The notes beneath the pieces are model-generated. The model was not told where the DNA came from. It did not search any database and saw only the letters and a list, made by a program, of their open reading frames with translations. This document shows positions 43,515-52,356 of a DNA stretch of 64,000 nucleotides, piece after piece; positions within the stretch are counted from its first letter, which is position 1; each line of letters begins with the position of its first letter. Origin of the DNA: Qipengyuania sp. JC766 (lineage in GTDB: Bacteria; Pseudomonadota; Alphaproteobacteria; Sphingomonadales; Sphingomonadaceae); NCBI RefSeq assembly GCF_040717445.1, contig NZ_JBFEFL010000001.1:2180001-2244000 (forward strand), written 5' to 3'. The translations under genes and the position numbers were made by a program.

Positions 43515-44301
43515 AGCGCGCCACCACGTCGCGATAGCTACGGCTCACCTTCACCTCGGCCCCGCTGTCGAGGACCAGGAAGCATTCGCCGTTGGTGTGC
43601 GGCTTCACCTGCCGGACCTGGTCCAGGTTGACGATGGTGGAACGGTGGACGCGCTGGAACTTGCGCGGGTCGAGCCGGCGTTCCAGGTCCTTCATCGTCT
43701 CGCGCAGGATCAGCGAGTTGTCGCCGGTGTAGATGCACATGTAGTCGCCCGCCGCCTCGATATGCTCGATCGAGCCGACTTCGACGCGGAAGATCTGGCC
43801 GCGGTCCTTCACGTTGATCAGCTTCTCGTACCGGTCGCTGCCTTCGGCGTCCTGCTCCTGGAACTCTTCCGCCGCATCGGGCGCGACTTCGGACAGCACG
43901 CTCATCAACTTGTCCGCTTCCTCGGCCGATTTCTTCTCGGCAAGGCGGGTGCGCACGCGTTCGATCGTGTCGGCGAGCTTGTCCTCGTCGACCGGCTTCA
44001 TGAGGTAGTTCACCGCATTCGCCTCGAACGCGCGGATCGCGTGTTCCTCGTAGGCGGTGACGAAGACGAACAGCGGCGGGTCGATTTCCATCACGCCCTT
44101 CACGACGGAGAACCCGTCGAAGCCGGGCATCTGGATGTCGAGGAAGACGAGGTCGGGCTTCTCCGTCTTGATGGCGCGGATCGCCTCGCGCCCGTTGGCG
44201 CAGGTGCCGATGATCTCGATGTCCTCGAACGGCTCCAGCCTGAGCTGCATGCCTTGGATCGCGAGTTTCTCGTCGTCGACAATAATGGTGCGTATGGTCA
44301 C
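43504..44301 (-). CDS. LytTR family response regulator
   Basis: Two-domain regulator of 265 residues. Receiver with IIVDDEKLA, phospho-Asp in LVFLDIQMPGFDG, and YLMKPVDEDKLA; a linker rich in Glu/Asp (EEADKLMSVLSEVAPDAAEEFQEQD); and a LytTR DNA-binding domain (HIEAAGDYMCIYT, FQRVHRSTIVNLDQVRQV). Overlaps the kinase gene upstream by ATGA. Second system of this kind in the window; its domain order equals the first one, but the linker is longer. Confidence 0.93.
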   Translation of the reverse strand: MTIRTIIVDDEKLAIQGMQLRLEPFEDIEIIGTCANGREAIRAIKTEKPDLVFLDIQMPGFDGFSVVKGVMEIDPPLFVFVTAYEEHAIRAFEANAVNYLMKPVDEDKLADTIERVRTRLAEKKSAEEADKLMSVLSEVAPDAAEEFQEQDAEGSDRYEKLINVKDRGQIFRVEVGSIEHIEAAGDYMCIYTGDNSLILRETMKDLERRLDPRKFQRVHRSTIVNLDQVRQVKPHTNGECFLVLDSGAEVKVSRSYRDVVARFVH

Positions 44302-45524
44302 GGTCTTGTCCTTATGGGATGGCGTGCGAACGCCGGGGGGATGAGGGGGGCCGGTTCGGCCGTCACGGGGCGCAACTGCCCGGACCGGCCGGCGGTTTCT
44401 GCTTCCGCCGCGACGTCGTCGGCCCGCTCGAAGGGTATCTCGATCACCACGGTGAAGCCGCCGCCGGGCGGAGTGCGGATCTCGAACAGGTGGTTGTCGC
44501 CATAGGCCTGCGCCAGCCGGTCGCGGATATTGGCGAGGCCGACGCCGGTGGAGGTGCGCCTGTCGCCGGTGATCTCGGGCGGCAGACCCGGACCTGCATC
44601 TTCGGCCTGCGCGCCGGGCCCGCTATCGGCCACGGACACCCGCAGCCGATCGCCGATCTTCTGCGATTCGATGGTGATCTCTGCGCCTTCCTCCTGCGGA
44701 GAGACGGCATACTTGATCGCGTTCTCGACCAGCGGCTGCAGCAGCATGGCAGGGAGGCAGCCCTTGCCTGCTTCGTCCTGAATCCGGAACGAGGTCCGAA
44801 GCCGTTCCTCGAACCGCATCTTTTCGATCCCGAGATAGAGCTTCAGCGTCTCCACCTCCTGCGCCAGCGTCACCTTGCCGCCCGGCTGGGTGACGAGCGT
44901 GTGCCGCAGGAACGAGGACAGGCGGGTCAGCATCGCGTTGGCAGGCTCGGTCTGCTTGAGCAGCACCAGCGTGCTGATCGAATTAAGGGTGTTGAACAGG
45001 AAATGCGGGTTCAGCTGGTACCGCAGCATCGCCAGTTGCGCACTGGTGGCCTGCGCTTCCACGCGTTCCAGCCGCGCGGCCTGGCTTTCGACCTGCAGGA
45101 AGTAGTTGATCGCGAAATAAAGCGCCGACCACGCGCCCAGCAGCGTCAGCGGATAGACGAAATAGCCAAACAGCTGCGCCGTGAAGCTCAGTTCCGAATC
45201 GCCGCGCACCAGCGTGATGACCCAGGTGTTGATGAAGGCCAGTACCAGCACCGCGATCAGCAGGGTCAGCGCGGCCAGCGTCCAGGTGACCAGCGGCTTG
45301 CGCATGATCAGTTCGCGGTAGATCGTCGCGAGGATCAGGCTGATGGAAAAACCGGTGACCGCTTCGGCCAGCACGATCAGGAAGATCGGCCAGTCCTGCC
45401 CGTTGACCACTGCCGGTACCGCGCGCAGCAGGAACGCGCCGCTCCACCCCAGGAACTGGAGGCGCCAGAAGGCCTCGTTCTTGCTCTCGAAGAACGGAGA
45501 GGGTCGGTAGGGCGTAAGGGCCAT
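44298..45524 (-). CDS. LytS-type sensor histidine kinase
   Basis: Membrane kinase of 408 residues with four hydrophobic segments (about residues 25-45, 48-70, 78-100 and 118-140), then the PF06580 histidine region YQLNPHFLFNTLNSISTLV and an ATPase domain ending STGVGLANIRDRLAQAYG. A Pro/Ala tail follows. No periplasmic sensor domain is seen, so the stimulus may be membrane-borne. Partner of the overlapping LytTR regulator; nadC follows. Confidence 0.92.
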   Translation of the reverse strand: MALTPYRPSPFFESKNEAFWRLQFLGWSGAFLLRAVPAVVNGQDWPIFLIVLAEAVTGFSISLILATIYRELIMRKPLVTWTLAALTLLIAVLVLAFINTWVITLVRGDSELSFTAQLFGYFVYPLTLLGAWSALYFAINYFLQVESQAARLERVEAQATSAQLAMLRYQLNPHFLFNTLNSISTLVLLKQTEPANAMLTRLSSFLRHTLVTQPGGKVTLAQEVETLKLYLGIEKMRFEERLRTSFRIQDEAGKGCLPAMLLQPLVENAIKYAVSPQEEGAEITIESQKIGDRLRVSVADSGPGAQAEDAGPGLPPEITGDRRTSTGVGLANIRDRLAQAYGDNHLFEIRTPPGGGFTVVIEIPFERADDVAAEAETAGRSGQLRPVTAEPAPLIPPAFARHPIRTRP

Positions 45525-45634
45525 GGTTCACGCCCCTTAGCCCAGATTATCGGCTGTCGTCACATCCTTGTGTCGACGATGCGGTTCCTAAGGCAGCCGA
45601 ATTGCGATAATTGCGGGCCCACAGGAGAGAATTG

Positions 45635-46252
45635 ATGGCCGATACCACGACGCAGGAACTGCACGGCATGCGCGAACGCGCCCGGTTTCGCGAAATGAAG
45701 GAAGGCACGAAGGAAGACTGGGACATCATTTCCGGCCAGTACTTCGCCTTTGCAAAGGGCTTGCCCGACCGCGTGCTGAAACACCTGAAACTGCTGGAAG
45801 GGGATTTCGGCGGCTTCCCGGTCTGCCGGCTGGAACACTCGCTCCAGACCGCCACCCGCGCCCATCGCGACGGACGGGGGGAGCGTTACGTGGTCATGGC
45901 CCTGCTGCACGACATCGGCGATACGCTGGGCACCTACAACCACCCGGAAGTGGCGGCAGCGATCCTGAAGCCATTCGTGACCGAGGAAGAGCACTGGATC
46001 TGCCAGAACCACGGCGCCTTCCAGGGGTACTACTACTTCCATCACCTGGGCATGGACCGGAACCTGCGCGACCGGTTCGAGGAACATCCCCATTACGCCG
46101 CCTGCGCGGAATTCTGCGAGAAATACGACCAGGCCGCGTTCGATCCCGATTACGAGAGCGAGAGCCTGGAGTTCTTCGAACCCATGGTCCGCCGCGTGAT
46201 GGCGAAGCCGCTGTCCTCCATGTACGTGAAGTCGGACGCCGAAGCGGCCTGA
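45635..46252 (+). CDS. HD domain protein
   Basis: Protein of 205 residues with an HD metal-binding fold: RLEHSLQTATRAHRDG, ALLHDIGD, then TYNHPEVAAAILKPFV, WICQNHGAFQGYYYFHHLG and EFCEKYDQAAFD. The spacing of histidines and the FHHLG segment recall diiron HD oxygenases (PhnZ and myo-inositol oxygenase group) as much as phosphohydrolases. Activity is therefore left open. AGGAGAG is well placed before ATG 45635. Monocistronic, 110 bases from the divergent kinase gene. Confidence 0.8.
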   Translation: MADTTTQELHGMRERARFREMKEGTKEDWDIISGQYFAFAKGLPDRVLKHLKLLEGDFGGFPVCRLEHSLQTATRAHRDGRGERYVVMALLHDIGDTLGTYNHPEVAAAILKPFVTEEEHWICQNHGAFQGYYYFHHLGMDRNLRDRFEEHPHYAACAEFCEKYDQAAFDPDYESESLEFFEPMVRRVMAKPLSSMYVKSDAEAA

Positions 46253-46262
46253 GCGCCGGGCT

Positions 46263-47240
46263 CTAGTCCACGTCCTTCGCGGGGAAGCGGGCGCGCCAGT
46301 CGGCGTGCCCGTCGCGCGCCAGCGCCGCGCGCACCAGCGGCAGTTCCGCCTCGATGAACTCGACCCGCTCGTCCCACCCGTCATGGGTGCGCTTGCGGAA
46401 CAGGCCGCCGCCATGGGCCGGACCCCAGCGGCGCATGAAACGCAATGCTGCTTCCGGATCGTATCCCGCATTGGCGAGCAGCCAGGGCATCAGCCGGTCT
46501 GCCTCGCGCTCGGTCATCCGCACGTCCTTGCGCTTGCGCCCGCGCTCGGTCAGCCAGGCCGGGTGGCGCAGGATGACATGCGCCATTTCGTGCGCGACGG
46601 CGGCGGCAAATTCGTCCTCGACATAGGACAGGCCGGGAAAATCGTCCCCGATATAGACGACCGCCCAGTCCGCGACCGCGCTCGAATGGCCGGTCCGGAT
46701 CTCGAAATCGACCGTGCAGGCTTCTTCGCCCAGCAGCGCGAGGACCGGTCCGTCGGCAGACGTGGCGAGAAGCGCGACTCCGTCATCGGCCAGCGCACTG
46801 TCGAGCGCCGCCTTCGCCGTGCGCAGTCTTTCCCAGGCTTGCGTCCGGCCCGCCACGAGATCGGCGAGGCCGGTACCGTCGATGGACAGGACCGTCTGGT
46901 TCGCGCGGAGGCCGGCGCGCGCCGCCGGACTATCCTTCGCCGCGGCCTGTACCGCGAAATCGCCGGTGACGCCGAGCGCGGCACGCGCCGCGTCCGCATC
47001 GCCATATCCGGCCATGTCCTGCAACAGCAGGCCGCTCGCCAGCCGCGTTCTCTCGCAGCTTTGCGCATTGCCGCGCACCAGCTTCCAGGCGACGTCGTTC
47101 AGCCGTGCGTCCTTGGCCTGGAGGATGTGCAGCGCGCTGTCGGCCTGCGTCCCGGCATGCGCTACGATCGGACCGGACAGGAGGAGCGCAAATGCGGCGG
47201 CGATGCCGTCCGTCTTCGTCAGCAGGCGAAGGCCACGCAT
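46263..47240 (-). CDS. M48-type zinc metalloprotease with PDZ domain, exported
   Basis: Envelope protease of 325 residues. Signal peptide (ending IVAHAG), a PDZ-like segment (about 95-150; SPAARAGLRANQTVLSIDGTG) and a peptidase part with HEMAH at residues 217-221 followed by READRLMPWLLANAGYDPEAA, the third zinc ligand region. It probably degrades or trims envelope proteins. The ATG at 47240 overlaps the stop of the DsbA-type gene (TGATG); a GTG one codon earlier is possible. It ends a reverse-strand run with two other protein-folding genes. Confidence 0.87.
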   Translation of the reverse strand: MRGLRLLTKTDGIAAAFALLLSGPIVAHAGTQADSALHILQAKDARLNDVAWKLVRGNAQSCERTRLASGLLLQDMAGYGDADAARAALGVTGDFAVQAAAKDSPAARAGLRANQTVLSIDGTGLADLVAGRTQAWERLRTAKAALDSALADDGVALLATSADGPVLALLGEEACTVDFEIRTGHSSAVADWAVVYIGDDFPGLSYVEDEFAAAVAHEMAHVILRHPAWLTERGRKRKDVRMTEREADRLMPWLLANAGYDPEAALRFMRRWGPAHGGGLFRKRTHDGWDERVEFIEAELPLVRAALARDGHADWRARFPAKDVD

Positions 47241-47938
47241 CACGAGCCTTGCGCTTCGGTAATCGCCTCCTGCAGGCCCTGTTGCCCGACCGCGCCCTGT
47301 ATGATGCGGTCGCCCACGACCCAGCTCGGCGTACCGGTGAAGGCGAGTTCGCTCGCGAGCGCGCGGTTCTTCTCGATCTCGAAATCGGCATCGCGCGAGG
47401 CGACGAACGCCTCGGCCTTGGCCATGTCGAGGCCGGCGACCTGCGCCGCGCGGGCGATGCTGTCCGCGCTCACCTGCCCGCCTTCGAACATGGCGTTGTG
47501 GAACGCGGGGAACTTGCCCTGCCGCGCGGCGGCCAGCGCCATGCGGGCCGCTTCGTCGCTGCCTTCGAAGATCGGCCATTCGCGGATCACGACGCGCAAT
47601 TCCGGGTTGGCAGCGATCAGCGCGGCGACATCCGACTGGCTTTGCCGGCAGTAGCCGCAGCCGTAATCGGTGAATTCGACCAGCGTGACCGATCCGTCGG
47701 GATTGCCGAGGACTGCGCCCGGGAAGGGTTCCGTCACGTCGCCGCCCAGCCGGGTCAGCTTTTCCTGCGCCTGCTGCTTTTCCAGATTGGCGATCATTTC
47801 CGGCAGGATTTCCGGATTTTCGAGCAGGTAGGATTTGGTTCGGCTGTCGCCGAAACCGGCGACCTGCCACAGGGCCGCACCGGCAAAACCGAAGCCGAGC
47901 GCGACGAGCGCGGTGATCAAAAAGTGTCTGAAAGTCAT
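47240..47938 (-). CDS. DsbA/DsbG family thioredoxin-fold oxidoreductase
   Basis: Periplasmic disulfide oxidoreductase of 232 residues. An N-terminal membrane anchor or signal (FLITALVALGFGFAGAALW), a helical stretch (ENPEILPEMIANLEKQQAQE) typical of the BdbD/Com1-like alphaproteobacterial group, and a thioredoxin fold with active site CGYC (Cys94, Cys97). The cis-Pro loop is TGTPSWVVGD. Likely introduces disulfides into exported proteins. Sits 16 bases after the M48/TPR protease gene and overlaps the second protease gene. Confidence 0.92.
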   Translation of the reverse strand: MTFRHFLITALVALGFGFAGAALWQVAGFGDSRTKSYLLENPEILPEMIANLEKQQAQEKLTRLGGDVTEPFPGAVLGNPDGSVTLVEFTDYGCGYCRQSQSDVAALIAANPELRVVIREWPIFEGSDEAARMALAAARQGKFPAFHNAMFEGGQVSADSIARAAQVAGLDMAKAEAFVASRDADFEIEKNRALASELAFTGTPSWVVGDRIIQGAVGQQGLQEAITEAQGS

Positions 47939-47954
47939 GTCGGGTGAGCCGGCC

Positions 47955-49313
47955 TTACCGCCGTTCGCGGATACGTTCCAGTTCGGCGCGCGCCTGGAAG
48001 GCGATATCCTGCGCCCGTATCCAGTCGACCGAGTTTTCCGGCAGGCCGGCCATCGCGAACTGCGCGCTTTCCAGCGCCCGCGTATATTGCTGCGTCATCA
48101 CCTGCTGTTCGGCGGACGCCAGCCGGGCGCGCGGCATGTCGCCGCGCTGGGCATAGACCACGCCCAGCTGGTACCAGGCGAAGGGATTGCGGCGATCGCG
48201 CGCCACGGCTGAGCGCAAAACCTGTTCCGCTTCCTCGTGATGGGACGCATCCTCCGTCGCGATCAGGGCATGGCCGAACATGGACGCGATGAGCGGTTCG
48301 TAGGCGGTCATTTCGGTCGCTTGCCGCAGCGGGTCGAGCGCCTCGGCCACGCGGCCCGATTCGAGCAGGATCTGGCCCTTCAGCTCGAGGAAATAGGGAT
48401 CGTCGGGGTCCTGCGCGAGCAGCGCGTCGGCTTCGGCCAGCGCCTTGTCGACGCGCGCCTCGCGGTGCCAGGCATAGGCGCGGGCATAGCGCGCGGGCAC
48501 GTCGGTGCGGCTCTCGGGATAGGCGACCAGCACTCGCTCCGGATCGGCCTGGTAGCCGTAGAGCTTGGCCTTGACGCGTTCGAACCGGGCCTGGAGCGCC
48601 GGATCGTTGGGCGCATCCCACGCGGGATCCTCCTGGTAGGTGGCCTGCAGGCGCGAGATGCGATTGCCCGACAGCGGGTGGGTGCGGGCGAACTCGTCGC
48701 TGTCGCGCTGGGTATAGCCATAGCGGTATTCCAGGTTGCGCAGCTTCTTGAAGAACTCGATCGAGCCGCGACCAGAAATGCCGGCCTTGGAGAGGTATTC
48801 CGCGCCCGCGGCATCGGCGCTGGATTCCTGCACCCGGCTGAAGGCGAGATAGCGGCCGAGCGCGGCCCGCTGGCCCGCCTGCAGTACGCCCGCGGCCGCT
48901 TCCGGCGGCGCACCGGCAAGCGCGGCACCCACGCCCAGCAGCAGGGACAGGATGGAAATCTTGCTCGCCTGCGCCACCCCTTCGGAATGACGGATGACGT
49001 GGCCGCCCTTCACGTGGCCGAGCTCGTGCGCGATGACGCCCTGTACTTCGTTGGCGGTGTCCGCCGCCTCGATCAGGCCGGTGTGGATATAGACCGCCTG
49101 CCCGCCCGCGACGAAGGCGTTGATCGACCGGTCGTCGATCAGGACGAGGTCGACATTGCCCTCTTCCAGCTCGGCCGCCTCGACCAGCGGGGCGGCCATG
49201 TCGCGCAGCAGTGCCTCGGTTTCCGCGTCGCGCAGGACCGACTGGGCATGGGCCGGCTGGACCAGCAGCGACAGCGCCGCCAGCATGGCAACGAACTGGG
49301 CGAGTATGCGCAT
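47955..49313 (-). CDS. M48 family metalloprotease with TPR domain (BepA-like)
   Basis: Periplasmic protease of 452 residues. Signal peptide (MRILAQFVAMLAALSLLVQPAHAQ), zinc site HELGH at residues 96-100 with the third ligand region SADAAGAEYLSKAG, and C-terminal tetratricopeptide repeats (about 280-440). This is the layout of BepA/YfgC, which checks assembly of beta-barrel proteins and LptD at the outer membrane. Begins 9 bases after the App1 gene; together with the DsbA-type and second M48 genes it forms an envelope quality-control operon. Confidence 0.92.
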   Translation of the reverse strand: MRILAQFVAMLAALSLLVQPAHAQSVLRDAETEALLRDMAAPLVEAAELEEGNVDLVLIDDRSINAFVAGGQAVYIHTGLIEAADTANEVQGVIAHELGHVKGGHVIRHSEGVAQASKISILSLLLGVGAALAGAPPEAAAGVLQAGQRAALGRYLAFSRVQESSADAAGAEYLSKAGISGRGSIEFFKKLRNLEYRYGYTQRDSDEFARTHPLSGNRISRLQATYQEDPAWDAPNDPALQARFERVKAKLYGYQADPERVLVAYPESRTDVPARYARAYAWHREARVDKALAEADALLAQDPDDPYFLELKGQILLESGRVAEALDPLRQATEMTAYEPLIASMFGHALIATEDASHHEEAEQVLRSAVARDRRNPFAWYQLGVVYAQRGDMPRARLASAEQQVMTQQYTRALESAQFAMAGLPENSVDWIRAQDIAFQARAELERIRERR

Positions 49314-49322
49314 GGCGCGACG

Positions 49323-50459
49323 CTAGCGTGTTTTGCGCTGAACGGGAACTGAAGCCTTGTCGCGCGCGGCATTCGGCTTCTCGACCGTCTCCACGATTTG
49401 TGCCGCGTCCTCGTCATGCGAGAGGCCGGCCGCGTCCAGGAACGCGCGTCCGGTGCTGTAGTCGCTCCCGGTCCACAGCGGCACGCCCGACGCCTCGATC
49501 GCGTCCTGCGCGGCCAGCTTGTCCGCCGACAGCGTGTCGCCCGCATTGCGGATGAACACCGCTGCCACCCGGCCGGGATAGGCCTCGATCACGTCGGCAA
49601 AGGCGGCAAAATCGCCCTGCGTGTCGTCCCCGATCAGGGCGAAGCGGGTGTCGGGATAGGTCTCGAGGATCGTGCCGATCGCCTGCCGCTTGTGCCCGCC
49701 ATGGCTCGCCTCGCCGAAGGTCTTCCGGCTGAGCGACCAGTCGCGCAGGAAGATCGGACCCAGCGGCAGATCGTGCACTTCCTGGAACGCGACGAGGTAG
49801 CTGAACAGGTTCCAGGGGCTGGACGAGACGTAGAAGAACGGGCGCCGCGTCGCAGGCGGCATCGCACCGCACGGCGTGCCTGCGGACGTTTCCGGCGTCG
49901 CCCCGCCGCCCAGCGCGGCGTAGAATACCGCCGCTTCGGGCACTTGCAGCCGCTCGTTCGGCATCTGCGCGAAGACCCGCTTCCAGTTGCGGACGAGCGA
50001 GCGGAAGCCCTTGTTGATGCCGGTCTCGATGATGGTGTCGTCGATATCGGAAATGACCGAGATCCGCGGTTCGGCCGGCGGTGCCTTGACGTAACCGCGC
50101 ACGCTCTGCGGTCCGGCCTCGTTATGCCATTTCAGGCGCACGACGTCCCAGTTGCTGTGCGGGCCGAGCGGCCATTCGCCCGTCTCGACGTCGAAATGGA
50201 TGAAGCCCTCACGATTGCTGCAGCCCTCGTAACGGCGGAGGCCACCGGGCGTCTCGATTTCCAGCTCGACCGCGAGGCCTTCCACCTCGTGCGAGAGGAA
50301 CTGCGCGAGCATGGTGCGGATCGCCTGCCAGGTCCCGCCGGTGCGCGAGAAATTGCTCGGCGCCGCTCTCAGCGCCCGCGCCGAGATGTGAAGCGCGGTC
50401 CGGTTGCGATATCCGAAATAGGGTTGGATCCGGACCGGGGCCCGCGGGAAGAACGGCAT
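49323..50459 (-). CDS. App1 family phosphatidate phosphatase (DUF2183)
   Basis: Protein of 378 residues with the App1 conserved domain. HAD-like motif DIDDT (residues 138-142) in SDIDDTIIETG, later YVSSSPWNLF, KRQAIGTILETYPDTRFALIGDDTQGD and the AVFIRNAG segment. In yeast App1 is a Mg-dependent phosphatidate phosphatase linked to endocytosis; the bacterial role is unknown, presumably phospholipid turnover. The N-terminal 130 residues form a separate beta domain (VELEIETPGGLRRYEG). Start ATG at 50459. Same strand and close to the M48 operon. Confidence 0.9.
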   Translation of the reverse strand: MPFFPRAPVRIQPYFGYRNRTALHISARALRAAPSNFSRTGGTWQAIRTMLAQFLSHEVEGLAVELEIETPGGLRRYEGCSNREGFIHFDVETGEWPLGPHSNWDVVRLKWHNEAGPQSVRGYVKAPPAEPRISVISDIDDTIIETGINKGFRSLVRNWKRVFAQMPNERLQVPEAAVFYAALGGGATPETSAGTPCGAMPPATRRPFFYVSSSPWNLFSYLVAFQEVHDLPLGPIFLRDWSLSRKTFGEASHGGHKRQAIGTILETYPDTRFALIGDDTQGDFAAFADVIEAYPGRVAAVFIRNAGDTLSADKLAAQDAIEASGVPLWTGSDYSTGRAFLDAAGLSHDEDAAQIVETVEKPNAARDKASVPVQRKTR

Positions 50460-50518
50460 GGCGCCATCGCGCCTAGCGAATCGCGGCTGCGCAGACCACC
50501 CCCGCGGGGGCGGCCGGC

Positions 50519-52237
50519 TCAGTCGACGATCTTTTTCGCGACTCGTTCGATCAGTGCGACCTCGTCGGACACTTCGCCCAGCACGCGGATTTCGCCCGAG
50601 GGCAGGCGGCGGATCATCAGCACGGCGAATTCCTCGCCCTCGTCCGCAACCTCGTCCAGCGATGTGCCTTCCAGAGCCCGAAGGCTGCGCGCGAGGACCT
50701 CGCGCACGGTCCGTTCCTCGGGCTCGTCCTCGCCGCGCAGCGAACGGCGCCAGGCGCGTTCCTCCGCGACGATGCCCTTGAGCCCGCCCGGCACGGAGCC
50801 GAGATAGCTGCCCAGGCTCCCGGCGGCCATGTCGTGGCGCGCCGCGTGATCGAGAACGGCTGCGTATTCGGTGACACGCGTCTTGTCGTAATTCGCGCCG
50901 AAGACCAGCTTGACCACCGGCACCATGGGTGCGCGGTCCTGCATGGTGAGGCCGTTTTCTTCCAGCAGCGCGGCGAATTCCTCGCCGTCCGCACGGGCGG
51001 CCAGCGCCACGTCGTAGGCGCGTCCGACCGCGGCGTAGAGCGTCGCGCGCGAGCGGCTTTCGGCATCGCGTGCCGCATCCGCCAGTTCGCGGGCATCGGC
51101 AAGGCAATCGTAGAGGCCGCTTTCCGGAACCGGCGGCTCCTGGACGGCGGGCAGGTTGGCGGTGCCGGCGAAGCCCGGAGCGTCGTATGCCGGCTCTTCG
51201 GCGACGGGGAATTCGACGATCCCGACCGGCTCGTCGTCCTCCTCCTCCTCCAGCGCTTCCATCGGCGCCTCGAACATCGGTTCGGGCGTGAAGGCCTGCG
51301 GGACCGGCGCGGCGGGTTCGTAATCCTCTTCTCCCGGCCCGGGCGCGAGCAGGTCGCTGCCGCTGTCGAGGTCGAGCACGGGCCGCTTGGGCTTGCGCGG
51401 CTGGATGAGCGCAGAAAGCCGCGCGATGACCGCTTCGTCCTCGTCGCTGAGGTCGCGGACATCGGCTTCCTCGTCCTCGTATCCGTCCTCGTATTCGGGG
51501 TAGTCGAATTCCTCGTCCTCGTCCTCGTCGTCCTGAAACGAAGATGCCGGGCCGTCGGAGATGGGATTATCCGCGAGCGGACCATCGGCCCAGTCCTCGA
51601 TCGGATCGGCCTGGCGGACGGCGACTTCCTCTTCCTCCGGCTCGGAACCCTCGAGCGCCTGGTCGATCTCGAGAAGCAGCTCGTCGGTCGTCGCCTGGTC
51701 GGCCATTTCCTTCCAGTTGATGACGCCGAAGACGAAATCGATCGTCTCGCCGTCGCTCGAATAGGGAAGCAGGATGCCGCGATACAGGATCGTTGCCTCG
51801 CGCTGGTTCACGAATTCAGCTTCGAATCCGATCGGCGCCTGGTTGGCGAGGATCTGCAGGTAATGGTCGGTGATACGGCTCAGCAGGGACCGGCTGGGCA
51901 CGTCGGACAGGTTTTCGATCTGGTCTTCGGCGCCGCATTCCGTCGCCAGTTCCGACCCGAGATAGGCAACCGCCGGATCCTCGATCCCGGCCGTGAAATC
52001 CAGCAGGACCGAATGGGGCGCGAAATCGGGAAGATCCTGCGGCTCGAGGTCCTCGATCGAGGGGAAGCTGCGGTCGCCCAGCAGGCTCGCCCAGTGATTG
52101 TAGGCGCGCACCTGCATTCGGCGTTCGTCGGTGCCAATATCGGGGGGAGGGGCGTCGAATCCGCTTTCGTCGCCGGTGACCCAATCGTCTTCGTCGTCGA
52201 AAGCCGACGATTCGAAGTTCCCGCGAAGCGTATCCAT
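50519..52237 (-). CDS. PAS_5 domain protein with acidic linker
   Basis: Protein of 572 residues. N-terminal PAS_5-like domain (about 38-185: MQVRAYNHWASLLGDRSFPSIEDLEP, FVFGVINWKEMADQ) of a type seen mainly in sphingomonads. A very acidic low-complexity linker (about 190-390) contains runs such as DDEDEDEEFDYPEYEDGYEDEE. A C-terminal helical region (about 400-572) carries ESRSRATLYAAVGRAYDVAL and KLVFGANYDKTRVTEYAAVLDHA. No output domain is recognised. The start codon is isolated and clear. Alphaproteobacterial PAS_5-like proteins are often stress or cell-cycle linked, but no function is assigned. Confidence 0.82.
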   Translation of the reverse strand: MDTLRGNFESSAFDDEDDWVTGDESGFDAPPPDIGTDERRMQVRAYNHWASLLGDRSFPSIEDLEPQDLPDFAPHSVLLDFTAGIEDPAVAYLGSELATECGAEDQIENLSDVPSRSLLSRITDHYLQILANQAPIGFEAEFVNQREATILYRGILLPYSSDGETIDFVFGVINWKEMADQATTDELLLEIDQALEGSEPEEEEVAVRQADPIEDWADGPLADNPISDGPASSFQDDEDEDEEFDYPEYEDGYEDEEADVRDLSDEDEAVIARLSALIQPRKPKRPVLDLDSGSDLLAPGPGEEDYEPAAPVPQAFTPEPMFEAPMEALEEEEDDEPVGIVEFPVAEEPAYDAPGFAGTANLPAVQEPPVPESGLYDCLADARELADAARDAESRSRATLYAAVGRAYDVALAARADGEEFAALLEENGLTMQDRAPMVPVVKLVFGANYDKTRVTEYAAVLDHAARHDMAAGSLGSYLGSVPGGLKGIVAEERAWRRSLRGEDEPEERTVREVLARSLRALEGTSLDEVADEGEEFAVLMIRRLPSGEIRVLGEVSDEVALIERVAKKIVD

Positions 52238-52356
52238 CCTGAGGCGTCCCCTGTCATGCCTTTGGTCGGGGACCGCTTCTGGCGCACCATGGTAAAGTTT
52301 GCGTTAAGCCTCGGATTGCGGCCAGGCCGCGATGCCGGGCCCGGTGCGAGCCGTGG

